Positions 26,267 through 35,689 are shown, numbered from the stretch's first letter. The stretch is 64,000 bases of DNA from Nostoc parmelioides FACHB-3921 (GCF_014696625.1 NZ_JACJQL010000003.1:124001-188000), one strand, 5' to 3'. Notes: a model not told the origin generated them from the sequence alone. Numbers and translations: made by a program.

Positions 26267-26422
26267 ATACATAGCACCGTAAATTTTCTACTGCAATAAT
26301 TTATTTGCTAAATTTCCCGATTGATCCAGTGATTAACTGTTAATTAAACCGTGGGTGAAAGAGATCAGCACGTCAATTGATCATGATAATTTTAGGTTTT
26401 TGATTTTTGATGAAAAGACTTT

Positions 26423-26567
26423 TAGGCCTTACGCATGAAAATGAAAGACCAATGGTTTGGAGAAGGGTATAGAGATGTAGGGGTATAAATGTTTGAAACC
26501 CTGACCCCCCTACACCCTTACACCCTTACACCCGGTCTAAACAGAAAATCTGGGTGCGTAAGTCCTA
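26423..26567 (+). repeat. Dispersed inverted-repeat element family 1, copy E
   Basis: A 145-bp copy with ends TAGGCCTTACGCA and TGCGTAAGTCCTA (one mismatch in 13). ACTTT lies directly outside both ends. It is longer than copy B because of extra heptamers of the CTACACC / TTACACC type in the centre. Confidence 0.82.
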
Positions 26568-26714
26568 ACTTTATTGAATCTAAAATCAACAATCTAAACT
26601 CCAAAATTCATTGACTAGGGATATCTGTATACAGTAGGAACCAATATTTAGTTGGATAATTGACTGAGTTTGGTACTAATTTTATCCAGTTATCATGGCG
26701 GTTTAGAGCAAGTT

Positions 26715-27557
26715 ATGAAACGGTGGTTATTGGAGCAAGGGCGGGTGAAGTTAAAAAGAGTATTAACTATAGGTGTGCTTACCGCACTGAGCGCAATTAC
26801 CAGCGTTTCCTGTAGTAATAATAAAGAAGTGTTGGTAACAGAAATAGGAGTAAATCCTCCTAGCCGTCGGACAACCAATAATTCTCAAGCTGGGCAATTT
26901 TACGTTCAAGGGCAAAGACAGCACGCTCAAGGTGATTCACAAGGGGCGATCGCTTCCTATGATAGAGCAATTGGCTTAGATCCTGACTATGGCGCTGCCT
27001 ATAGGGGACGAGGATTAGCTTACTTTGATTTAGGAGACAAACAAAAAGCGATCGCCGACTACAACGAAGCCATTCGCCTTTCCCCCAACGATGCCGAAGC
27101 CTTTAACAGCCGGGGAAACGCCCGCGCCTCTCTAGGTGATAACGCCGGAGCGATTACCGACTACAACGAAGCCATTCGCCTTTCCCCCAACTACGCCGAA
27201 GCCTACAATAACCGAGGCAATGCTCGTTCTGTCCAGGGAGACAAACAAGGAGCGCTGGAAGACTTTAACCAAGCAATTCGCCTCAACCCCAAATATGCGA
27301 TCGCCTACAACAACCGAGGTAATGCCCGTGCATCCCAGGGGGACAGCCAAGGAGCCATATCCGACTACAATCAAGCCATTCGCCTCAATTCTAACTTTGG
27401 CCCTGCCTATAATAATCGAGGCAATGCCCGTGCAGCCCAAGGTGACAGACAAGGAGCGCTGGAAGACTTACAAAAAGCAGCAGATATCTTCCAGCGCCAA
27501 AACAATAACGACTTATACCAGCAAGCGATGAACAATATCAAAGAGTTGGGACAGTAG
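26715..27557 (+). CDS. TPR-repeat protein, probable lipoprotein
   Basis: A 280-residue protein from ATG 26715; the frame extends upstream to a TTG at 26670, without reason to use it. Residues about 12-33 form a signal peptide ending SVSC, an acceptable though not ideal lipobox, so membrane anchoring by a lipid-modified Cys33 is likely. Six near-identical 34-residue TPR units follow (YNNRGNARASQGDSQGAISDYNQAIRLNP type), encoded by 102-bp DNA repeats. These form a protein-binding superhelix, probably outside the cytoplasmic membrane. Partners are unknown. Several HIP1-type octamers fall within the repeats. Confidence 0.82.
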   Translation: MKRWLLEQGRVKLKRVLTIGVLTALSAITSVSCSNNKEVLVTEIGVNPPSRRTTNNSQAGQFYVQGQRQHAQGDSQGAIASYDRAIGLDPDYGAAYRGRGLAYFDLGDKQKAIADYNEAIRLSPNDAEAFNSRGNARASLGDNAGAITDYNEAIRLSPNYAEAYNNRGNARSVQGDKQGALEDFNQAIRLNPKYAIAYNNRGNARASQGDSQGAISDYNQAIRLNSNFGPAYNNRGNARAAQGDRQGALEDLQKAADIFQRQNNNDLYQQAMNNIKELGQ

Positions 27558-27564
27558 AAATACT

Positions 27565-27602
27565 AATTCAAAATTCAAAATTCAAAATTCAAAATTCAAA
27601 AT
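27565..27602 (+). repeat. Heptamer repeat ATTCAAA, five units
   Basis: Five consecutive ATTCAAA heptamers directly follow the TPR gene. This is a short tandem repeat of the STRR type common in Nostoc genomes. A related fragment recurs at 60084-60100. Confidence 0.8.
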
Positions 27603-27618
27603 AAAAATTATTCAAAAC

Positions 27619-27683
27619 GTAGGGTGCGTCAGTATGAATAATTTCTGAGTATAGCTAGGTTATATCGCACTGACGCACCCTAC
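27619..27683 (-). repeat. 65-bp inverted-repeat element family 2, perfect arms
   Basis: GTAGGGTGCGTCAGT and ACTGACGCACCCTAC are perfect 15-bp inverted arms. The interior matches the copies at 26041 and 60012 in reverse orientation. It lies between convergent genes. Confidence 0.88.
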
Positions 27684-27766
27684 CAAACTTGCCTAATTGC
27701 GAATTGCGTTGGCGTTAGCCTTGCCGTAGGCTATTGCGAATTGCGAATTGGTATTACTCCCCAATC

Positions 27767-29443
27767 CTAATGCCCAATTGGTTGCACCTCCTCTTCAATA
27801 GAAGGAGAGCGTAAATCTTCTACCATCGCCTGAATTTCGGCTGGTGGCGGTGGGGTGAGGCGCGAAATTACTAGTGTCACGACTAAGTTAATCAGCATAC
27901 CCAAAGTGCCAATTCCTTCAGGAGATACGCCAAAAAACCAAGGCTGCATACCCCCGAACTTCACACCAATGATGTAAACGATTGTAAAAATTAACCCCGA
28001 CAACATCCCAGCGATCGCCCCTTCGGAATTAGTACGCTTATCGAAAATTCCCAGTACAATAACTGGGAAGAAGCTTGCAGCCGCTAAACCAAAGGCAAAA
28101 GCTACTACTTCACTCACAAACCCCGGTGGATTGACACCAAAGTAGCCAGCAAGAACGACAGACAAACCCACCATGACACGCCCAACAAACACTCGTTTTT
28201 TTTCCGAAGCGCTGGAATCGAGGATGCGGTAATAAATATCGTGGGCTACGGAACTAGAAATTACGAGTAACAACCCTGATGCTGTAGATAAAGCAGCCGC
28301 CAAACCACCAGCCGCAACCAAAGCAATTACCCAAGGTGCTAGTTTTGCTACCTCCGGTGTAGACAGCACGATGATATCCCGGTCAATTGTAATTTCATTG
28401 GTGTCTTTTTTGGGGGTTAACTGGAGACGACCATCATTATTTTTGTCTTCAAACTTCAGCAGTCCAGTTTTTTCCCATTTATTCGCCCAGTCTAGTTGTT
28501 GTACTTCTGTAATCGTTTGATTGTGCAGGGTAGTAATTAGGTTGTAACGGGCAAACATGGAAAGCGCCGGCGCTGTGGTGTAGAGAATGGCGATAAATAA
28601 CAGCGCCCAACCGGCTGAAAATCTGGCAGCGCGGACACTGGGAACTGTGTAAAATCTGACGATGATATGAGGTAAGCCAGCAGTACCTACCATCAAGGCG
28701 ATTGTGGTGAACAGCACATCCAGCATTGTTTTATTGACAAAAGGCTGAGTATATTCCTGAAATCCTAAATCTACTTGGATTTGATTCAGCTTCGTAGCAA
28801 CATCACTAAAGGTAAATGCTAACTGAGGAATGGGATTGCCTGTGAGTTTCCAGGCAATGGCGATCGCTGGAATCAAGTAAGCTACAATCAACACTCCATA
28901 TTGGGCTACTTGCGTCCAGGTGATACCTTTCATACCACCCAACACCGCAAAAAAGCCGACAATCACCATCCCGATGATTACACCTGTGTTGATGTCAACT
29001 TGCAAAAAGCGGCTGAAAACAATACCCACACCGCGCATTTGCCCAGCAACATAGGTGAGGGAAACAAAAATTGCGGCTACCACTGCCACTAGACGCGCCA
29101 CATTAGAATAATAGCGATCGCCTACAAAATCTGGCACAGTATACTTACCAAATTTACGCAGATATGGAGCTAATAATAATGCCAGCAGCACGTAGCCACC
29201 AGTCCAACCCATCAGGTAAATAGAACCGTCGTAACCCAAAAAAGAAATCAGTCCCGCCATTGAGATAAACGAGGCTGCTGACATCCAATCGGCGGCGGTG
29301 GCTGCACCATTAGCAATGGAAGGAATACCTTGACCTGCCACATAAAAATCTTTACTACTCTTGACTCGTGATTGCCAACCAATATAAATGTAGGCAACAA
29401 ACGAGAGTCCAACTATGAGAATCGTCCAAATTTCAACTGACAC
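27767..29443 (-). CDS. Sodium:solute symporter, large subunit (ActP-like, SSS family)
   Basis: A 558-residue protein with about 13 membrane segments and SSS-family signatures (FYVAGQGIPSIANGAATAADWMSAASFISMAG; TAPALSMFARYN; AAGGLAAALSTASGLLLVIS). It resembles the subgroup of acetate/cation symporters that pair with a small DUF4212 subunit. A charged loop rich in Asp/Asn/Lys (KFEDKNNDGRLQLTPKKD) near residue 330 looks like a calcium-binding-type DxNxDG loop and lies between helices. Substrate is uncertain, probably a small carboxylate. The small subunit gene lies 9 bases upstream in the same operon. Confidence 0.88.
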   Translation of the reverse strand: MSVEIWTILIVGLSFVAYIYIGWQSRVKSSKDFYVAGQGIPSIANGAATAADWMSAASFISMAGLISFLGYDGSIYLMGWTGGYVLLALLLAPYLRKFGKYTVPDFVGDRYYSNVARLVAVVAAIFVSLTYVAGQMRGVGIVFSRFLQVDINTGVIIGMVIVGFFAVLGGMKGITWTQVAQYGVLIVAYLIPAIAIAWKLTGNPIPQLAFTFSDVATKLNQIQVDLGFQEYTQPFVNKTMLDVLFTTIALMVGTAGLPHIIVRFYTVPSVRAARFSAGWALLFIAILYTTAPALSMFARYNLITTLHNQTITEVQQLDWANKWEKTGLLKFEDKNNDGRLQLTPKKDTNEITIDRDIIVLSTPEVAKLAPWVIALVAAGGLAAALSTASGLLLVISSSVAHDIYYRILDSSASEKKRVFVGRVMVGLSVVLAGYFGVNPPGFVSEVVAFAFGLAAASFFPVIVLGIFDKRTNSEGAIAGMLSGLIFTIVYIIGVKFGGMQPWFFGVSPEGIGTLGMLINLVVTLVISRLTPPPPAEIQAMVEDLRSPSIEEEVQPIGH

Positions 29444-29452
29444 AGTTTTTCC

Positions 29453-29707
29453 TTACTTTTTAATATTATGTTTGCGGTCTAGCTTGTCCATTTGGAAAGC
29501 GTAAACAAAAATCAACACCACAAAAGTCAGGATTGATCCTTGCTGTGCCATCCAGAAGCCAAAAGGCACGCCAAAAAAACGTAGTCCATTTAATGGTTGA
29601 ACTAACAGAATGCTGAATACTATGGAAACCAGCATCCAAATAATTAAAAGATTTCTAATTAAAGCCGTATTAGCACGCCAATAAGAGTGCCGTTGGTGTT
29701 CATTCAT
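29453..29707 (-). CDS. Sodium/solute symporter small subunit (DUF4212)
   Basis: An 84-residue protein with two hydrophobic segments (LLIIWMLVSIVFSILLV and SILTFVVLIFVYAFQM) joined by LNGLRFFGVPFGFWMAQQGS, the typical layout of the DUF4212 small subunit found next to ActP-like symporters. It is first in a two-gene operon with the large subunit, 9 bases apart, and probably helps assembly or stability of the transporter in the plasma membrane. Confidence 0.88.
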   Translation of the reverse strand: MNEHQRHSYWRANTALIRNLLIIWMLVSIVFSILLVQPLNGLRFFGVPFGFWMAQQGSILTFVVLIFVYAFQMDKLDRKHNIKK

Positions 29708-30187
29708 CTTGGTCTAGCGTCAGTGCATCAAAATAATACCAGTAACCCTTGATTACACCAGATAATCTTATATGATTATTTATAATTTTTATTAAACTTA
29801 ATCTAAAAAAACTAGCAACTAAAGGTTAGAATTCAGTCACAGCATTAAAATATAACAAATTTCAAAAATGGTTTTTCTTTCAATACAAGGCATTTTTTGA
29901 ACATCTTCAACTTTGTTTCTGCTGCATATAGTAATCCGATTTGATTATTTAACAAATGTAAATTCTGTAGGGTGGGTAATACCTAGCATATCCGGTTTTT
30001 AGTGATCAATAATTCAACAATCAAATAGTATTCCTATAGTTATAGCCCTAGCGAGAGAAATTAGGACATCAAGCTAAGATAAAACCCTGATGATAAAAGC
30101 TTTCAAGTCTGTCAACTGTCAACAGTCAACGGTCAACAGCTATATTTCTGCTAAACTGCACTATCATGCTGAACTTTACTGATCATT
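29708..30187. other. Intergenic region between divergent symporter and kinase genes
   Basis: 480 AT-rich bases presumably carrying two promoters. The right third (30041-30144) is a dispersed repeat shared with 54195-54299. Nothing else is recognised. Confidence 0.5.
30041..30144 (+). repeat. About 104-bp dispersed repeat family 3, copy 1
   Basis: Begins TATAGCCCTAGC, continues TTAGGACATCAAGCTAAGAT and CTTTCAAGTCTGTCAAC, and ends with STRR-like GTCAACAGCTATA. It matches 54195-54299 over its full length. The outermost bases TATAGC and GCTATA are inverted. It lies just upstream of the kinase start and may carry part of its promoter. Confidence 0.8.
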
Positions 30188-31306
30188 ATGAATGCAAATA
30201 TTACAGAAAACCTATTTGCGGCGTTAAACATTGTTGTATTAGAAAGAATTAACGCTGGCTTATTTAAAATTATTAGCAATTTACCTAGTTGGTTTAGAGG
30301 ATTTTGTCAGCAAAAATACAGCTTAGGAATGGAGATATCAATTCTGCAAGAAGAATTTTATTTTTTAGAAAATTTTCTGTTCGATGCCGAAGAATTTTGG
30401 AATATTCGTAATTGTAAAAGCTTAACTTCAGGTATCTGGATACAAATAAACCCACAAGGCGAAGAATATCAATTTGAAGCCTGTGCAACTTTTGTCGAAG
30501 ATAGAAAAATATTATTAATTGAAGTTTTAGAGGAAAGCTATAAACATAAACAAAATATTATACAAGAAGCTCGGCAACGGCAACTAAATTATCAACAACT
30601 GATAAAGAATAATCAGAAGCAAGAAATACTGATTCATTGTTTAATTCATGATATTGCGGGTCAATTAAATGCGATGAATGGGTGCTTATCTTTATTAGAG
30701 TTTGAAAATTTAACTCCTCAAGGAAGAAATTATTTGGAAATTTGTCAACAGCAATCTTTCAACCAAGAAAATCTCATGAGAAAAATTTTAGATACATTTT
30801 CTGCGGAAATGATAGCATTAGAAAACTTTGTTATTGATCGTGAAGAAGCTCCAAACATATTAAGTTGTATAAATGATGTCGTTGAAACCTTAAAACCTAG
30901 TTTTACATTAAACAATATAAACTTAATATTAGGTGATACTATTGATCCTCTAGCCGACTGGAAAGTACAGGGAGATAAATCTCGTTTAGATAGAGTAATT
31001 TTTAATATATTAGAAAATGCTGTCCGCTACAGTCCACCTGATTCTACAGTAATTATCCGCTTACAATCAAAAGAAAATTATGTATACGTTTTTGTAGATG
31101 ATGAAGGCAGTGGAGTACCACTAGAAACAGTTAATACCTTATTTCAAAAATTTTCTCAAGGGAAAGATAAAAGTAGTGGGAAATCTGGTTTAGGCCTTTA
31201 TTTTTGCAGAATTACAGTTGAGCGTTGGGGCGGTAGTATTGGTTATACTCCTCGTAGTGAAGGTGGTTCTTGCTTTTGGTTTTGTCTACCAAAATTTCTA
31301 TCTTAA
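30188..31306 (+). CDS. Sensor histidine kinase, orphan
   Basis: A 372-residue protein. Residues about 1-140 resemble a poorly conserved PAS-like sensing region without membrane segments. The dimerisation box is LIHDIAGQLNAMNG (His154). The ATPase domain has the N box NILENAVRYSPP, the G1 box DDEGSGVP and the G2 box GKSGLGLYFCRI, all intact. It should autophosphorylate and pass phosphate to a response regulator, none of which is nearby. It is convergent with pyrB, with a hairpin between. Confidence 0.86.
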   Translation: MNANITENLFAALNIVVLERINAGLFKIISNLPSWFRGFCQQKYSLGMEISILQEEFYFLENFLFDAEEFWNIRNCKSLTSGIWIQINPQGEEYQFEACATFVEDRKILLIEVLEESYKHKQNIIQEARQRQLNYQQLIKNNQKQEILIHCLIHDIAGQLNAMNGCLSLLEFENLTPQGRNYLEICQQQSFNQENLMRKILDTFSAEMIALENFVIDREEAPNILSCINDVVETLKPSFTLNNINLILGDTIDPLADWKVQGDKSRLDRVIFNILENAVRYSPPDSTVIIRLQSKENYVYVFVDDEGSGVPLETVNTLFQKFSQGKDKSSGKSGLGLYFCRITVERWGGSIGYTPRSEGGSCFWFCLPKFLS

Positions 31307-31340
31307 CCTTGACCTTATCGGGTTATAGTTTGTCTCGTTG

Positions 31341-31378
31341 GTAATGGGTAATTAGTGTTATTTCCCATTACCCATTAC
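31341..31378. terminator. Hairpin between convergent kinase and pyrB genes
   Basis: GTAATGGGTAAT and ATTACCCATTAC are perfect 12-bp inverted arms with a 14-base spacer, ending 6 bases from the pyrB stop. Sequences of this wording recur near 48010 and 51723, so it is also a member of a dispersed repeat. Confidence 0.6.
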
Positions 31379-31384
31379 TGATGA

Positions 31385-32386
31385 TCAAGTCTTACCACTA
31401 CCTATTAAATACAACAATGCCATGCGTACCGCCACACCACTGGTCACCTGGGACTGAATCAAACTAAATTCTGGATCATCCATTAAATCAGAACTAATTT
31501 CTACACCACGGTTAACAGGGCCTGGATGTAAAACTTTGACATTCGGCTGACATAGTTGCAGCTTAGTGCGGGTAATGCCAAACAATTGATGATATTCTCG
31601 CAAACTGGGTAATAAATGAGCTGTCATGCGCTCTTTTTGTAGGCGTAAGGTCATGACAAAATCAGCCTCTTGCAAAGCTGGTTCTAATTGCCAATGGATA
31701 AATAATTGCCCTGGAGGTGCTGTTTCTTCTCCAAAGATATACTCAGCAAATAACTTGGGTAATAAAGTAGGTGGTGCGGCTAGATGCACTTGCGCGCCAC
31801 TAGCAATTAAACTCCAAATATTTGATCGCGCTACACGGGAATGTAAAATATCACCCACGATCGCTATCTTTTTCCCTTGCAAAAGCTCTAATCGAGGATT
31901 AGCCGGGTCAATTAAACTACAAATAGTAAATAAATCCAGTAGTCCTTGGGAAGGATGTTCATGTTGACCATCGCCAGCATTGAGAACACTAACACGTACA
32001 CCTAAACGATCCATTTCTTGAGCGATCGCATTTGGTACACCTGCTTCTTTATGGCGGATTACCATAATATCAGTACCCATTGCCAGATATGTCTTGGCTG
32101 TATCGAGAATTGTCTCTCCCTTTGTCATGGAAGAAGTAGACGCAGCAAAGTTTAGCGTATCTGCACTGAGGCGTTTAGCAGCAAGTTCAAAACTACTCCG
32201 AGTGCGCGTAGATGGTTCAAAAAACAAATTTGCCACCACCTGTCCCTGCAAAGCTGGTACTTTCTTTGTCCGCCGAGATAATACCTCTTGAAAACTGGCA
32301 GCAGTTTTTAAAACAATATCGTATTCAGCAGCAGTAAAGTCAGCTAAGGAAAGGACGTGGTGACGATTCCAAGTCGAAGTAGGCAT
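31385..32386 (-). CDS. pyrB: Aspartate carbamoyltransferase catalytic subunit
   Basis: A 333-residue ATCase, the committed step of pyrimidine synthesis (carbamoyl phosphate + aspartate). The carbamoyl-phosphate signature [13 protein letters not shown] is intact, as are [31 protein letters not shown] and [10 protein letters not shown] at expected spacing. No regulatory subunit gene is adjacent, as usual in cyanobacteria. It ends next to a convergent histidine kinase; a heptamer repeat tract lies just upstream of its start. Confidence 0.96.
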   Translation of the reverse strand: MPTSTWNRHHVLSLADFTAAEYDIVLKTAASFQEVLSRRTKKVPALQGQVVANLFFEPSTRTRSSFELAAKRLSADTLNFAASTSSMTKGETILDTAKTYLAMGTDIMVIRHKEAGVPNAIAQEMDRLGVRVSVLNAGDGQHEHPSQGLLDLFTICSLIDPANPRLELLQGKKIAIVGDILHSRVARSNIWSLIASGAQVHLAAPPTLLPKLFAEYIFGEETAPPGQLFIHWQLEPALQEADFVMTLRLQKERMTAHLLPSLREYHQLFGITRTKLQLCQPNVKVLHPGPVNRGVEISSDLMDDPEFSLIQSQVTSGVAVRMALLYLIGSGKT

Positions 32387-32390
32387 AACT

Positions 32391-32487
32391 GGTCATTAGT
32401 CAGTAGTCATTAGTCATTAGTCCATAGTCAACAGTCCATAGTCAACTGACAACTGTCAACTGTCAACTAACAACCGTCAACTGACTA
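32391..32487 (+). repeat. Heptamer STRR tract (AGTCATT / AGTCAAC types)
   Basis: About a dozen degenerate heptamers (AGTCATT, AGTCCAT, AGTCAAC, TGTCAAC) fill the whole gap between the mgtE stop and the pyrB start. There is no room left for a conventional pyrB promoter, unless pyrB is transcribed through from mgtE or the tract itself supplies it. Confidence 0.85.
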
Positions 32488-33840
32488 TTAAGTCGGTAAG
32501 TGAAACACGTTTAAGGCTGTCGAAATCAGAGTTAAGAAGGTTAGAAAGCCGATGGTGTCAAGCATTGTGGTGACTAATGGGCCACTGACTAAGGCAGGAT
32601 CTAATTTTAGGCGTTTCAAACCCATTGGCAACAAAGTACCAAGTGTTACAGCCACTATTGTATTAGTTGCCATCACTGTACCGGCAATCACCGCTACCCA
32701 TCGTTCTTGGGGTTTAGCCCAAATTAAGGAAAGGGCAAACATAGTCATGGCTAATACTACAGCCGTCCCCAAACCTGCGAGAATTTCTTTCCGCAGAATT
32801 TTCATTGTATCTTTGGGCGTGACTTCGCCTATACCTAAACCACGAATGGTAACTGTTAATGCTTGGATGCCGACTGTTCCCCCTGTATTGGAAAATATGG
32901 GCATAATCACGGCTAATACTGGTACAGCAGCAATGATTGATTGAAAAGGGGCGATCGCACTAGCTGCACCAATATACAAAGCCATAATTCCTAACAACCA
33001 AGGTAAGCGGTTGCGGATAGTGAGTAGAGGCGAAGACAAAGCAGCTTCATCACCACTGACCCCAGCTAACTTTTGAATATCTTCCGTTGCTTCTTCTTCT
33101 AAAATATCGACTACATCATCAATGGTAATAATACCGACTAATCGCTCTTCCCGATCAACTACGGGGATGGCAATTAAGTCATAGCGCTTCATAATTTGAG
33201 CGACTTCTTCCTGGGGTGTATCGGTTCTGACCTTAACAACGCGATCGCTTGCAATATCACGAATCAAAACATCGGGAAAGGTAAATAACAATTGTCGTAA
33301 GGAAACAACCCGTACTAGTTTGCGGTTGTCGTCTGTAACATAGGCGTAGTAGATTGTTTCCTTGTCTTCATCCTGACGGCGAATTTTACTCAGGGCTTCT
33401 CCCACCGTCAAACCTTGACGCAAACGCACATATTCAGTAGTCATCACCCGCCCGGCTGTACCTTCGGGATAACCAAGAATAGTAGCGGTTGCTTGTCTTT
33501 GTTCGGGACTGAGTTCTCGCAATAACCGCTTAATAACACCAGCCGGTAGTTCATCAAATAATTCTGCCCGTTCATCGGGACTCATTTCCTCCACAAGTTG
33601 CACCACCTGTGCATCATGTAAGGAGTTAATTAGTTCTTCCTGAACTTCTGTTGGCAAATATTCAAATACATCAATTGCCTGATTTTTGTTGAGGAGACGA
33701 AAGGCGATCGCTCGCTGCTTTTCTGGCAATTGAGTAATATACTCGCCTACATCTACAGGTTGCAGCCGATTTAAATCCCACTTGAGCTGGTTTAAATCAG
33801 CAACATCCATGAGCGCAATGCGAACATCCTGTGTGAGCAT
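32488..33840 (-). CDS. mgtE: Magnesium transporter MgtE
   Basis: A 450-residue MgtE: an N-terminal superhelical domain (residues about 20-130, with EDVGEY/DELPAGVIKRLLRELSPE wording), a pair of CBS domains (about 135-255, ending VGIITIDDVVDILEEEATED) that sense cytoplasmic Mg2+, and five membrane helices (about 285-448). The pore helix area contains FSNTGGTVGIQALTVTIRGL, the family's selectivity region. It is a Mg2+-gated channel of the plasma membrane. The start is supported by TAGGAGGT 7 bases upstream. A hairpin in the short leader may regulate it. Confidence 0.95.
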   Translation of the reverse strand: MLTQDVRIALMDVADLNQLKWDLNRLQPVDVGEYITQLPEKQRAIAFRLLNKNQAIDVFEYLPTEVQEELINSLHDAQVVQLVEEMSPDERAELFDELPAGVIKRLLRELSPEQRQATATILGYPEGTAGRVMTTEYVRLRQGLTVGEALSKIRRQDEDKETIYYAYVTDDNRKLVRVVSLRQLLFTFPDVLIRDIASDRVVKVRTDTPQEEVAQIMKRYDLIAIPVVDREERLVGIITIDDVVDILEEEATEDIQKLAGVSGDEAALSSPLLTIRNRLPWLLGIMALYIGAASAIAPFQSIIAAVPVLAVIMPIFSNTGGTVGIQALTVTIRGLGIGEVTPKDTMKILRKEILAGLGTAVVLAMTMFALSLIWAKPQERWVAVIAGTVMATNTIVAVTLGTLLPMGLKRLKLDPALVSGPLVTTMLDTIGFLTFLTLISTALNVFHLPT

Positions 33841-33856
33841 GATTTTACCTCCTATT

Positions 33857-33877
33857 GTCTCCCCCTCGCTGGGAGAC
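33857..33877 (-). promoter_or_regulatory. Leader hairpin immediately upstream of the mgtE ribosome site
   Basis: GTCTCCC and GGGAGAC are perfect 7-bp arms with a 7-base loop, ending about five bases before the GGAGG sequence of mgtE. Such placement can control ribosome access. It does not match the M-box Mg2+ riboswitch wording that I know. Confidence 0.45.
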
Positions 33878-33900
33878 TAGCTCGCCAAACTCAGGGGAGG

Positions 33901-33906
33901 ATTATA
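33901..33906 (-). promoter_or_regulatory. Candidate -10 box of mgtE
   Basis: TATAAT on the minus strand, about 60 bases before the start, with TGGACA 19 bases further upstream as a loosely spaced -35. It would give a leader of roughly 50 bases containing the hairpin. Confidence 0.35.
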
Positions 33907-34409
33907 CTGCCATCTTGTGGACTTTTGTCCATAAAATCTAAAAAATTGAACTCGATGTTAATACAATTGCTTACTAAGCATTCATCCTAACTCGGAATCA
34001 GGTTTTCTGATATAAATCCAAAGAAATTGTGTAAACACTGTATGAGTGCTGCACAATATTCAGCTATATATGACCTTGATTTTTGTTAGGTTAATGTAAA
34101 TTTAACTACTGTGACAATTTGTGTCAAGCAGTTCCCAAGACTTACTTTACAACTTCACAGAGTCAACCCTTGTGGGGAATACAAATTTAAAATTATGGTT
34201 CTTTAACTGACGGAGACTAATATATTTTTTTACGGCTCTCGTAGAAAATACAGAGGGATAGTTAAATTCTTCTATTGAAGCTCAAAAACTAAGAAATATA
34301 ATAATTATTAATAAATTCTATAATTGGACTATTTTTTATTGATTTTATGAGTAAATCCTTTTCTGTTTCCGGTATTTTGTAATTAATTTCTAAATTGTTG
34401 ATAATACGC

Positions 34410-34440
34410 AATTCGTAATTAATACTCTTAATTACGAATT
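34410..34440 (-). terminator. Palindrome downstream of serC
   Basis: AATTCGTAATTAA and TTAATTACGAATT form a perfect 13-bp stem with a 5-base loop, starting 24 bases after the serC stop. AT-rich palindromes of this wording are dispersed repeats in Nostoc; here it may terminate transcription. Confidence 0.5.
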
Positions 34441-34464
34441 ACCAATTAGCAATTATGAATTACT

Positions 34465-35643
34465 TCAAGTTACTGGCGCAAACTCACTTTTTACAGTCGC
34501 GTATGCCCAATCTAACCAAGGAAGTAGGGCTTCAATATCAGCAGTTTCTACCGTAGCGCCTCCCCAAATTCGCAAGCCTGGAGGTGCAGCACGATAGGGT
34601 GCAATATCATAAGCTACTTGCTGTTTTTCCAAAAGTTTGGCTAGTTTCTTAGTAAATTTACCTTGGTCTTCTGCACTCAAGTTAGCAAAGGCAGCATCAA
34701 CGATTTTTAAGCAAATTGAAGTACAAGAGCGAGTTTCTGGTTTCTCAGCCAAGAAATCTGCCCAATTGCTTTGTTTCACCCATTGAGCGATCGCCGCTAA
34801 GTTGGCTTCACTACGACTAATTAAACCAGGTAAACCGCCGACACTTTCCGCCCAAATCAACGCATCTAGGGCATCTTCCACACACAACATCGATGGTGTA
34901 TTGATGGTATCTCCCTTAAAAATGCCTTCAATTAATTTGCCTTTTTGGGACAGGCGGAAAATTTTTGGTATAGGCCAAGCTGGTTCATAAGTTTGGAGCC
35001 TTTCCACAGCACGGGGTGAGAGGACAATCACACCGTGCTGGGCTTCTCCACCCAATACTTTTTGCCAGGAGTAAGTCAATACATCTATTTTTTCCCAAGG
35101 AATATCCATCGCAAATACGGCAGATGTAGCATCACAAATGGTTAAACCTTGGCGATCGTCTTTGATCCAATCACCATTCGGCACTCTCACGCCGGAAGTC
35201 GTGCCATTCCACAAAAACACCACATCATGGCTGAAATCAACCTCATTTAAGTTAGGCAACCCGCCATAGGGTGCTTTCAACAGACGCACATCGGGTAACT
35301 TCAACTCATCGACAACATCTTTGACCCATTCCTGACCAAAACTTTCCCATGCCAAGATGTCTAGAGGTCTTTGTCCCAGTAGCGACCATAAGGCCATTTC
35401 CACTGCACCCGTGTCAGAAGCCGGAACGATACCTAAGCGATAATCAGCCGGTAAGCCGAGAATTTGTTTGGAACGTTCAATCACTTCAGATAACTTGGCT
35501 TTGCCATCTTCAGACCTGTGAGAACGACCCAAGCAGGCGTTTTCCAGATTCGACACAGACCAACCAGGGTGCTTGGCGCAAGGGCCAGAGGAGAAATGAG
35601 TAACTTGAGGTTTATTTGTTGGAAGGGTAAGATGCTCTGACAT
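34465..35643 (-). CDS. serC: Phosphoserine aminotransferase
   Basis: A 392-residue class V aminotransferase making phosphoserine from phosphohydroxypyruvate and glutamate. It begins with [15 protein letters not shown], and [15 protein letters not shown] contains the pyridoxal-phosphate lysine. [13 protein letters not shown] and [20 protein letters not shown] also fit. The wording ([12 protein letters not shown]) is that of the type 2 SerC group rather than the E. coli type. The leader contains a long heptamer repeat tract. Confidence 0.93.
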   Translation of the reverse strand: MSEHLTLPTNKPQVTHFSSGPCAKHPGWSVSNLENACLGRSHRSEDGKAKLSEVIERSKQILGLPADYRLGIVPASDTGAVEMALWSLLGQRPLDILAWESFGQEWVKDVVDELKLPDVRLLKAPYGGLPNLNEVDFSHDVVFLWNGTTSGVRVPNGDWIKDDRQGLTICDATSAVFAMDIPWEKIDVLTYSWQKVLGGEAQHGVIVLSPRAVERLQTYEPAWPIPKIFRLSQKGKLIEGIFKGDTINTPSMLCVEDALDALIWAESVGGLPGLISRSEANLAAIAQWVKQSNWADFLAEKPETRSCTSICLKIVDAAFANLSAEDQGKFTKKLAKLLEKQQVAYDIAPYRAAPPGLRIWGGATVETADIEALLPWLDWAYATVKSEFAPVT

Positions 35644-35689
35644 TGTTGCAGGAGAAAGCTGTATGTAAGTGGTAATGTAGATACTACAT

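Larger units (their letters stand above)
25962..26714. other. Repeat-dense intergenic region
   Basis: 750 bases holding three dispersed elements: family 2 at 26041-26105, a left-truncated family 1 copy at 26176-26266, and a full family 1 copy at 26423-26567. The minus-strand frame at 26083-26277 is made of repeat sequence and is not called. Confidence 0.6.
33841..34464. other. Intergenic region, mgtE leader and serC downstream
   Basis: 624 bases. The left 70 are the mgtE leader with hairpin and a TATAAT box. The middle is AT-rich without visible genes. The right end is a terminator-like palindrome after serC. Confidence 0.5.

Noticed and set aside
26083..26277. 64-codon minus-strand frame
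   Set aside because: Made from parts of two repeat elements.
33841..34080. M-box magnesium riboswitch upstream of mgtE
   Set aside because: The conserved M-box blocks are not found; only a small hairpin is present.
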